Source: Nanobdellota archaeon (lineage in GTDB: Archaea > Nanobdellota > Nanobdellia > Parvarchaeales > Parvarchaeaceae). Taken from it: a stretch of DNA of 28,954 nt. Shown piece by piece: positions 23,288 through 28,954 of the stretch (the first letter of the stretch is position 1; every line of letters begins with the position of its first letter). The stretch is from contig JAKATQ010000006.1 in NCBI GenBank assembly GCA_021818665.1, forward strand, positions 1-28,954. The letters are read 5' to 3'. Both the position numbers and the translations under genes were made by a program. Under the pieces are notes generated by a model that made no database searches, had not been told where the DNA came from, and was given only the letters and a program-made list of their open reading frames with translations.

Positions 23288-24436
23288 TTATACATGTCTT
23301 TCATAGATAAGTTTTTTGTAAACGTCCCTGAATTTCTGCGCACTGTCTTCCCATCTAACGTTCCTAAGTTCAAGGTACGCCTCTTCGGCCATTATGTCGC
23401 CTATGCCGGGATATCTCAGTATGCCCAGTATCACGTCGGCCATGACCTGCGCGTCCCAAAAATCGACTTTGAACACGTTTTTGAGCACTTCCGACACCCC
23501 CGATTGTACAGACACTATCGTCGGAGTCCTAGAAGCCACGGCTTCTAGAGCGGTTATGCCGAACGGCTCTGAAACGGAGGGCATCACGAATACGCTGGCT
23601 ATAGAATAGAGATATTCCATCTCATCGTCAGGTACGTGGCCAAAGAAGAATATCCTATCGCTTAGACCAAGGTCTATCGACAGCTCTACCAGGGTTTTCA
23701 GCTCCGTCCCTTCTCCTACGATGTAAAGCACGGCGCGTTTTTCCTGATCAGCGACAATCCTGAACGCTCTTATAAGATGGTCCACGCCTTTTTGGATCGA
23801 CAGTCTGCCGGCATACAGCACCACCTTTTCGCGCCGTTTGTCCGGGCCAGGATGGAATTTAGAACGATCAACGGCGTTGTACACGACGTGGATCTTTTTG
23901 GGATCCGCACCATAGAACTTTACCAGCTGTTCTTTTAGACGCCTGCTCACAGCGACTACCACGTCGGCGTTTTCGACGGCGTGCTTCTCCTCTAGTATTA
24001 TATTGTCCCATGGGTGCCCTATAGTCCTGTCATATTCCGTGCTGTGCATCGTCAGCACGAGTGGTTTACCAGTCCGGCGTTTCAACTCGATTCCAGCATG
24101 TGCGGTTAGCCAGTCATTAGCGTGTATTATATCAAAGGACTTCGAAAGCCCAAGTCGCACGGCGCTATCCGTATAGGTCTCTACGTCGTTAAGCACGTCC
24201 GCGTAGAGCGCCGCATCGCCCTTTTCTGGACTTTTGTGAGCATATGTTTTAGTGTGTATGTCAACGTAGACAAAACTGAAATCCACTCCCTTCACCTTAG
24301 TGTAATCTTTGAATGGAAGGACCAGATCGACTTTTACGCCGAGTTTGACGAGAGCGGAGACGAGGCCGTAAGTATGGCTACCTAGACCACCTACTGCGTG
24401 CGGCGGGAACTCCCAACCGAGCATCAATACCCTCAT
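23288..24436 (-). CDS. GT4-family glycosyltransferase (glycogen/starch synthase-like)
   Basis: A 382-residue GT-B retaining glycosyltransferase. The N-terminal domain opens with MLGWEFPPHAVGGLGSHTYG, the glycine-rich acceptor/donor loop of GT4/GT5 enzymes, with DIIHANDWLTAHAG near 105. The C-terminal domain has VVLYAGRLSIQKGVDHLIRA and the catalytic E-x7-E pair Glu290-Glu298 in SEPFGITALEA. It is shorter than GT5 glycogen synthases (about 450-480). In archaea such enzymes often work with GH57 proteins on storage glucans, which fits the GH57 and GT3 genes in this window. It is divergent from hel308, with a leader of perhaps 70 bases. Confidence 0.88.
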   Translation of the reverse strand: MRVLMLGWEFPPHAVGGLGSHTYGLVSALVKLGVKVDLVLPFKDYTKVKGVDFSFVYVDIHTKTYAHKSPEKGDAALYADVLNDVETYTDSAVRLGLSKSFDIIHANDWLTAHAGIELKRRTGKPLVLTMHSTEYDRTIGHPWDNIILEEKHAVENADVVVAVSRRLKEQLVKFYGADPKKIHVVYNAVDRSKFHPGPDKRREKVVLYAGRLSIQKGVDHLIRAFRIVADQEKRAVLYIVGEGTELKTLVELSIDLGLSDRIFFFGHVPDDEMEYLYSIASVFVMPSVSEPFGITALEAVASRTPTIVSVQSGVSEVLKNVFKVDFWDAQVMADVILGILRYPGIGDIMAEEAYLELRNVRWEDSAQKFRDVYKKLIYERHV

Positions 24437-24551
24437 ACCATGTCTCTGCGCAATGCTGCGGTCCTAACGTCTATCGGCTGCTACCTGCGGTACTGATTAG
24501 AACAAATCCATACCTAAATACTTTCTTCTCAAAGATTGTCGCACATCAATC

Positions 24552-24561
24552 CTTATAAATA
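24552..24561 (+). promoter_or_regulatory. TATA box of hel308
   Basis: CTTATAAATA is centred about 25 bases before ATG 24582, and no ribosome binding site lies between them, so a leaderless mRNA is expected. Confidence 0.6.
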
Positions 24562-24581
24562 GAGCACAATTTATTAACTCA

Positions 24582-26699
24582 ATGAAGTTTGAAGAAGCAC
24601 GCGCGGACCTTCCCGATGCGATTTACTCCAGGCTTCACGGTAAGATAGAGAGTTTCCTGCCGCCACAGGAGGAAGCCATAAAAGCCGGTCTGTTTAAAGA
24701 CAAGAGCATCCTAGTTTCGGCTCCGACGGCTTCCGGCAAGACCTTGGTCGCGGAAATGGCGATACTAACCTCTGTGAGCAAGGGGAAAAAAGCAATATAT
24801 GTCGCCCCTATGCGGGCCCTTATATCGGAAAAGTTCGAGGATTTTAGATCGGCGTATCCCGACATAAAATCGGTACTTTCTACGGGAGATTACAATGAAA
24901 GCGACGCCTTTCTGAGAAAGTACGACGTACTTTTCGTGTCCACCGAGAAACTCGACAGTCTGCTTAGGAACTCTACGCACGATTTCGCTAATGTCGGGTG
25001 CATAGTGTATGATGAGATACACATGCTTACGGATATGGATCGCGGCCCGACTCTTGAATTCCTGATAACGCTGAACAGACGGATATTTCCCTCGGCGCAG
25101 ATAATAGGTCTTAGCGCGACGATAAACAACGCCGGTGACATATCCAAATGGCTTGGTTGCGAGCTCGTGAAGAGCGATTTTCGGCCCGTGAAGCTTGTCA
25201 AGAAGGTTTACTTTGACGGCGAATTGATAAATGGGAAACGCATAAAGCTCAGAAACGTGGAAGACCCGCTGCTAAACATCGTAATAGAATTGATAAAAGA
25301 CCGAAAGCAAGCGCTAGTGTTCGCACAGACTAAAAAATCCACCATCGCTAGTTCTAAACTGATATCTAGAGTGCTTTATCCCACGCTTTCGAAAGACGAT
25401 AAAAGTGCGCTTGAGAAACTGTCGTTAGAGGTGCTCAAGGCTCTTGACAGACCCACTTCACAGTGTGAAGAATTAAGCGAGCTGATAAAAGCAGGAGTAG
25501 CGTTCCATCACGCGGGCCTAGTAAACAAGCAGAGGAAACTGATAGAGGATGGGTTCCGTAACGGCCTCATAAAGTTCATAGTAGCGACGCCGACGCTGGC
25601 CATGGGTGTAAATCTTCCGGCCAATACGGTAGTCATATCCTCAATCTATAGATACGGCGATTTCGGCTCCCAGCCGATACCGGCGATGGAGGCCGAGCAG
25701 ATGCTTGGCCGTGCGGGAAGACCGAAGTATGATACGGAAGGTACAGCAATAATCATATCCAGAAGCGAGAGAGAACTGGAATTTGTGCAGGAGAAATACT
25801 TAGTCGGAGAACTGGAGCCGGTACTCTCAAAATTCAACAACGAGATGGCGATAAGACGCTATCTGTTGGCGCTGGTGTGCCTCAACATATACAACTCAGA
25901 AAAAGATATGGCGGAATTTTTTGACGGTCTTTTCCTTTCCACGTCTGGCCTTGATATATCTGATAAAGTCGAAGACGCGCTTGAATTTCTTGAGGCAAAC
26001 GGCTTCATAAACAAGAAGGATGATAGGATAGTGGCCACTCGCCTCGGAAAACTGATAAATTCCCTTTATTTAGACCCGTACACCGGCGTTATCTTCATAA
26101 AGTTTGCAGAGAAGCTAAAGAAGAGCGGTGCGGCCGATCCGTTCGCAGTTCTCCACGTGCTTTTCTGCAGTGAGGAATTCAGGTTCATAAGGATTTCACG
26201 ATCAGAATTCGAGAAATATGAGGAGGAAAGCTACGCGCTGGGACTTATGACGGATCAGAATGTGGTAGAGTACGATCGCTTCATTTCCGCCATAAAGATG
26301 GCCCATATAATGGATGACTGGATGAACGAGAAGAACGAAAGATACATAGAAGAAGAATACCGCGTCCCTCCCGGAGAATTCTACTCTCTTCTGGAGAGGA
26401 TGCGCTGGTTGGTATATAGCCTAAAGGAGATATCGAGGACGTTCGGCGCAAAATACAATGATATCTCTAGGCTAGACATCCGTCTGAGATATGGTATAAA
26501 GGAAGAGCTCGTGCCACTAGTCTCTATTCCGGACATAGGCCGCGTTAGGGCTCGAAAACTTTACTCTGCCGGTATAAAGACGATTGCAGAAACGAAGGTC
26601 GCGAGCATCGATAGTCTTTCACGACTCCTCGGCAGAAAGATCGCCGAGAAGGTCCATCGTTATCTCCACAGAGAAGATAGCCAGCAAAAACTGGTGTAG
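24582..26699 (+). CDS. hel308: Hel308-type superfamily 2 DNA helicase
   Basis: A 705-residue Ski2-like 3'-5' DNA helicase that acts on stalled replication forks. The Q-motif region is LPPQEEAI (26-33), Walker A APTASGKT (47-54), the DExH box DEIH (144-147), motif III GLSATI, motif IV VFAQTKKS, motif V ATPTLAMGVNLPAN and motif VI EQMLGRAGRP. A winged helix and ratchet domain follow, and the C-terminal helix-hairpin-helix VSIPDIGRVRARKLYSAGI lies near 645-663. Length and domain order match Hel308 (Hjm). It is transcribed from its own TATA box. Confidence 0.94.
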   Translation: MKFEEARADLPDAIYSRLHGKIESFLPPQEEAIKAGLFKDKSILVSAPTASGKTLVAEMAILTSVSKGKKAIYVAPMRALISEKFEDFRSAYPDIKSVLSTGDYNESDAFLRKYDVLFVSTEKLDSLLRNSTHDFANVGCIVYDEIHMLTDMDRGPTLEFLITLNRRIFPSAQIIGLSATINNAGDISKWLGCELVKSDFRPVKLVKKVYFDGELINGKRIKLRNVEDPLLNIVIELIKDRKQALVFAQTKKSTIASSKLISRVLYPTLSKDDKSALEKLSLEVLKALDRPTSQCEELSELIKAGVAFHHAGLVNKQRKLIEDGFRNGLIKFIVATPTLAMGVNLPANTVVISSIYRYGDFGSQPIPAMEAEQMLGRAGRPKYDTEGTAIIISRSERELEFVQEKYLVGELEPVLSKFNNEMAIRRYLLALVCLNIYNSEKDMAEFFDGLFLSTSGLDISDKVEDALEFLEANGFINKKDDRIVATRLGKLINSLYLDPYTGVIFIKFAEKLKKSGAADPFAVLHVLFCSEEFRFIRISRSEFEKYEEESYALGLMTDQNVVEYDRFISAIKMAHIMDDWMNEKNERYIEEEYRVPPGEFYSLLERMRWLVYSLKEISRTFGAKYNDISRLDIRLRYGIKEELVPLVSIPDIGRVRARKLYSAGIKTIAETKVASIDSLSRLLGRKIAEKVHRYLHREDSQQKLV

Positions 26700-26734
26700 C
26701 AAAGAAATATAAGCTAAAAATGGAGTAATTCGGT

Positions 26735-27346
26735 ATGAAGATACTTGCAGCATCTGATTTACATGGCGACATAAGAGCGGTAGAGAACCTGGCGAAAAAG
26801 GCAAAGACGGAAAAGGTAGACCTGATAATACTTGCAGGAGACTTGTCTATATTTGGGAGCGGGCTGGATGGTCTGCTAAAACCTTTTTCAGAGCTAGAGA
26901 AAAAGGTGGCTATAATCCCGGGTAATCACGATAGCGAAGCTGATATGTTTATGCTGAAGAAAAGGTACCCCGATATACTTTATGACCTCCACAGTTATGC
27001 GTTCAAAATAGGAGAAGTTGGTTTCTTCGGCTGCGGTCTGGCGAATATAGGACCAAATGAACTTTCCGAAATAGAGATAAAGAAAAAGATAGAGCACTCG
27101 TTTAGATACATAAAAGATGCAAAGAAAAAAATCATGGTGGTCCACGTCCCCCCCTACAAGACAAAGCTCGATGTCATAGGCAGAAATGTGAATGTTGGTA
27201 GTACCGCAGTCAGAGAAGCGATAGAGAAATTTAAGCCGGAAAAAGCAATATGCGGCCACATACATGAGACTTTTGGTCTAGAAGATAAACTTGGAATCAC
27301 TGCCATAATAAACGCCGGTCCGAAAGGCAAAGTGATAGAGATATAG
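26735..27346 (+). CDS. Metallophosphoesterase (calcineurin-like)
   Basis: A 203-residue binuclear metal phosphoesterase. All family motifs are visible: SDLHGD (Asp8, His10), AGDLS (Asp36), PGNHDSE (Asn64, His65), VHVPPY near 137 and CGHIHE near 175. There is no signal peptide or membrane segment. It starts 35 bases after hel308. Relatives include archaeal YfcE-type phosphodiesterases and predicted 2',3'-cyclic phosphodiesterases; the natural substrate cannot be deduced. Confidence 0.9.
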   Translation: MKILAASDLHGDIRAVENLAKKAKTEKVDLIILAGDLSIFGSGLDGLLKPFSELEKKVAIIPGNHDSEADMFMLKKRYPDILYDLHSYAFKIGEVGFFGCGLANIGPNELSEIEIKKKIEHSFRYIKDAKKKIMVVHVPPYKTKLDVIGRNVNVGSTAVREAIEKFKPEKAICGHIHETFGLEDKLGITAIINAGPKGKVIEI

Positions 27347-27400
27347 GTGTCTACAGAGCCAGCAAAAAGCTAAATACCCTCCACTACAGATATTACACAT

Positions 27401-27492
27401 GGGCCCATAGTCTAGTCCGGATAGGATTGATGGCTTCGAATGCCACAGACGGGAGTAACCATCTGACCTGGGTTCAAATCCCAGTGGGCCCC
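27401..27492 (+). tRNA. tRNA-Arg (UCG) with 18-base intron
   Basis: Cloverleaf: acceptor GGGCCCA/TGGGCCC, D-stem GTCT/GGAT, anticodon stem GATGG/CCATC, T-arm CTGGG-TTCAAAT-CCCAG. An 18-base intron (27439-27456) follows position 37. The bulge-helix-bulge has central helix CTTC/GGAG, 3-base bulges GAA and TAA, and the anticodon stem as outer helix. Splicing gives loop CTTCGAA with anticodon TCG. The base at the discriminator position is C, which is unusual for tRNA-Arg. A TATA-like CTAAATA is centred about 27 bases upstream. Confidence 0.85.
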
Positions 27493-27541
27493 GAAATCGT
27501 CAGAGATCGCGTATTGCCGATATTTTATATCTTGTCTAAAT

Positions 27542-27661
27542 ATATCTTGTTTAAAATGTGGTATAAAAGGCGATTATCCGCAAGAGGTGCGGAAATATGA
27601 AGGCCAGGATTTTGCACCAGAAGAATTCTACGTCACGCATGGTCATCCGATGAGAAAATAG
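27542..27661 (+). pseudogene. Possible small zinc-knuckle protein fragment lacking a normal start
   Basis: After the tRNA, one plus-strand frame reads SCLKCGIKGDYPQEVRKYEG and then QDFAPEEFYVTHGHPMRK to TAG 27659-27661. The CxxC-G pair and the composition look genuine, but the frame has no ATG, GTG or TTG start; the only near-start is an ATA at 27542. It may be a gene fragment or a small gene with a mutated start. Its end overlaps the convergent orphan gene by 19 bases. Confidence 0.35.
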
Positions 27662-28191
27662 CCGTCCGCGGCAAGTTTGGCTGCCAGAAGCACGGTGTCC
27701 AGTGATCCTGCGTTCATTACTATTCTATGTACGTTTTCCGGGGAAGCTTTAAGTTTTATGTATATGTCCTTGAATTCCTTTTCGTTGCACTCGACTATGC
27801 TTTTTATCCTCCAGTAATGGCAGTCCTGTAATCGTGATTTTATGAAAGTAGCGAATGGTGCCAAACTGTCATACGCATATAAAGCCACTTCGTCCACAGT
27901 ACGGCAAGCCACCACCGCATCGGAGCGGTCCAGTATATGCTTGTATACCAGCACAATTCCGAGCAAATCACTGTTTATGCCCGTCTTCCAGAGAAACTCT
28001 CCGAAACGCTCACAGACGCGTCTAGACGCAGAGGCGTAGGCGACAGAGTCCGAGTCCTTTCTAAGGTCGAAATACGTCTTTAGCGCTTCACCAACGTCTG
28101 TGTATGTCGAAATAAGTTGTTTGCGCAAGACAGGATCCGAGAGCAGGTTTTCTAAACTCTTGTCTACATAAATGTCCTTTGCGTTTGCCAT
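27643..28191 (-). CDS. Unknown soluble 182-residue protein
   Basis: The protein is predicted mainly alpha-helical, with no membrane segment, and contains three cysteines in VVACRTVDEV, LQDCHYWRIK and SIVECNEKEF. The C-terminal part SPENVHRIVMNAGSLDTVLL and AAKLAADGYFLIG resembles a small helical domain but matches no family I know. The ATG follows AAGAAGGAC, a weak ribosome site, and a TATA-like CTTATATAG lies near 28258-28266, so a leader of about 40 bases or more is likely. Coding composition is like that of the neighbours. Confidence 0.65.
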   Translation of the reverse strand: MANAKDIYVDKSLENLLSDPVLRKQLISTYTDVGEALKTYFDLRKDSDSVAYASASRRVCERFGEFLWKTGINSDLLGIVLVYKHILDRSDAVVACRTVDEVALYAYDSLAPFATFIKSRLQDCHYWRIKSIVECNEKEFKDIYIKLKASPENVHRIVMNAGSLDTVLLAAKLAADGYFLIG

Positions 28192-28324
28192 GTCCTTCTT
28201 CCAAAAATCGTATGATTCATTTCTTTCGCAGCTTTTCTATACAAAGATGTCGACGTCTATATAAGCGTTTAGTCTACTCATCGGGACTTAGCAACAAGAT
28301 TTTATTTGAAGCTGGGCCGGAAAA

Positions 28325-28333
28325 CTATAAATA
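28325..28333 (+). promoter_or_regulatory. TATA box of winged-helix gene
   Basis: CTATAAATA is centred about 28 bases before ATG 28357; no ribosome site is visible, so the gene is probably leaderless. Confidence 0.55.
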
Positions 28334-28356
28334 TGTAGCAGGTTCACTGATTAATT

Positions 28357-28626
28357 ATGTCCGATTCAATCACAAAAAAATCCACGAAAAAATTGTTTTT
28401 GCACGATAAACCTTTCATGATTCTGCAGACTATAAACAACAATGATGGTAGAATATACTCGGCTATGATATCCAAAAAGATAGACTGCAGCTATGCTTAC
28501 ATCGTCAAATTGATAAAAATAATGAATGCGCTCGGCATTACTACGTCCGAGGGTACTAACCACAAGAAGCTGATAAAGCTTACGGTCAAGGGAAAAAGAA
28601 CCTTCAAGCACCTTTCTGAACTCTAA
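28357..28626 (+). CDS. Small winged-helix DNA-binding protein
   Basis: An 89-residue protein. PFMILQTINNNDGRIYSAMI opens a winged helix-turn-helix, KKIDCSYAYIVKLIKIMNAL carries the turn and recognition helix, and GTNHKKLIKLTVKGKRTFKH forms the wing and last helix. It resembles single-domain archaeal MarR/PadR-like or transposon-derived regulators. It is convergent with the next gene, 5 bases away. The target is unknown. Confidence 0.75.
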   Translation: MSDSITKKSTKKLFLHDKPFMILQTINNNDGRIYSAMISKKIDCSYAYIVKLIKIMNALGITTSEGTNHKKLIKLTVKGKRTFKHLSEL

Positions 28627-28631
28627 ACCGT

Positions 28632-28954
28632 CTACGAAATATTTTTATCTATGCTGTCTGCGTAGTCCTCCACGCGGTTTAATATCCGGTCTATTATGTA
28701 GGGCTTTACGAACGACGACAACAGGTCTTTCAGCGGCAGATTCTCCTTTATGCGGTATCTGTTGCCACGTTTTTCGACAAGGCCAATAGCAATGAGCTTT
28801 CGCAGGTCCCTTAGAATGTTTGCGTATACTATTTTTACATTGGCCTGATGGAGGTCTTTTATTAGCTGGCGGCTATCGAGCCCGTCTGGCTCCTTGTTCT
28901 TGGCTCTAAGCAATATATCAAGTATCTTTACTACCGCGATACGGCTTTCGCCAG
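28632..28954 (-). CDS. Winged-helix regulator, 5' end beyond the window
   Basis: A TTG start at 28913 would give 93 residues, but the frame stays open to the window edge and the extra part reads GESRIAVVKILDILLRAKNK, the natural first helix of a winged-helix domain, so the gene is partial. SRQLIKDLHQANVKIVYANI and LRDLRKLIAIGLVEKRGNRY supply the HTH and wing. The C-terminal helix (LLSSFVKPYIIDRILNRVED) could dimerise. The family is not determined. Confidence 0.72.
   Translation of the reverse strand, partial: GESRIAVVKILDILLRAKNKEPDGLDSRQLIKDLHQANVKIVYANILRDLRKLIAIGLVEKRGNRYRIKENLPLKDLLSSFVKPYIIDRILNRVEDYADSIDKNIS

Noticed and set aside
1..28954. CRISPR array, rRNA genes or replication origin
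   Set aside because: No regularly spaced repeats, no rRNA-like stretches and no cluster of origin boxes were found on either strand.

Overview
The window is archaeal. It carries a group II chaperonin (thermosome), an archaeal Sm protein followed by ribosomal protein L37e, a Hel308-type helicase, an archaeal/eukaryotic-type TrpRS, and two tRNA genes with canonical bulge-helix-bulge introns. At many genes a TATA box lies about 24-28 bases upstream of the start codon, which implies leaderless transcripts. Genes are tightly packed, with frequent 4-17 base overlaps. Compact genes, a bacterial-type class II LysRS and a tRNA-Ile with a UAU anticodon would suit a reduced DPANN lineage such as Micrarchaeota, but that placement is inference and no marker here fixes it.

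Layout. 1-1060: a decayed AT-rich reading frame, tRNA-Glu(UUC), and an unknown gene broken by one in-frame TGA. 1190-6115: carbohydrate and redox block with a GH57 glucanase, GT3 glycogen synthase, thioredoxin reductase and GalT; glycogen synthase and trxB share a divergent promoter with a palindrome between their TATA boxes. 6236-9134: a visibly more AT-rich mercury-resistance operon, probably acquired, with four overlapping genes: a membrane protein with vicinal cysteines, a membrane-anchored thioredoxin, an ArsR-type regulator and mercuric reductase. 9251-13779: thermosome, Sm, L37e, a HAD hydrolase, TrpRS and DUF488. 13906-16570: a disturbed zone with an FkbM methyltransferase, a decayed IS630 element with recognisable terminal inverted repeats, a GNAT gene cut at the element edge, and a frameshifted remnant. 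16571-20211: ribbon-helix-helix protein plus CysD-like enzyme, a small membrane protein, Sua5 with a coupled orphan gene, tRNA-Ile(UAU) and a second HAD hydrolase. 20356-24436: a tiny zinc ribbon protein, class II LysRS, an MgtC/DUF4010 membrane protein and a GT4 glycosyltransferase. 24582-28954: Hel308 helicase, a metallophosphoesterase, tRNA-Arg(UCG), an orphan protein and two winged-helix proteins, the last running off the window.

How the genes fit together. GH57, GT3 and GT4 enzymes with GalT point to storage glucan synthesis and turnover. The mer operon reads as import or capture of Hg(II) at the membrane, thiol handling by an extracytoplasmic thioredoxin, metal-responsive repression and cytoplasmic reduction to Hg(0). 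The rest is information processing: tRNA charging, t6A synthesis, ribosome, chaperonin, RNA binding and DNA repair. The strongest candidates for something new are the unusual mer gene set, the tRNA-Ile(UAU), the RHH-CysD pair with matching C-terminal tails, and the orphan gene coupled to Sua5.
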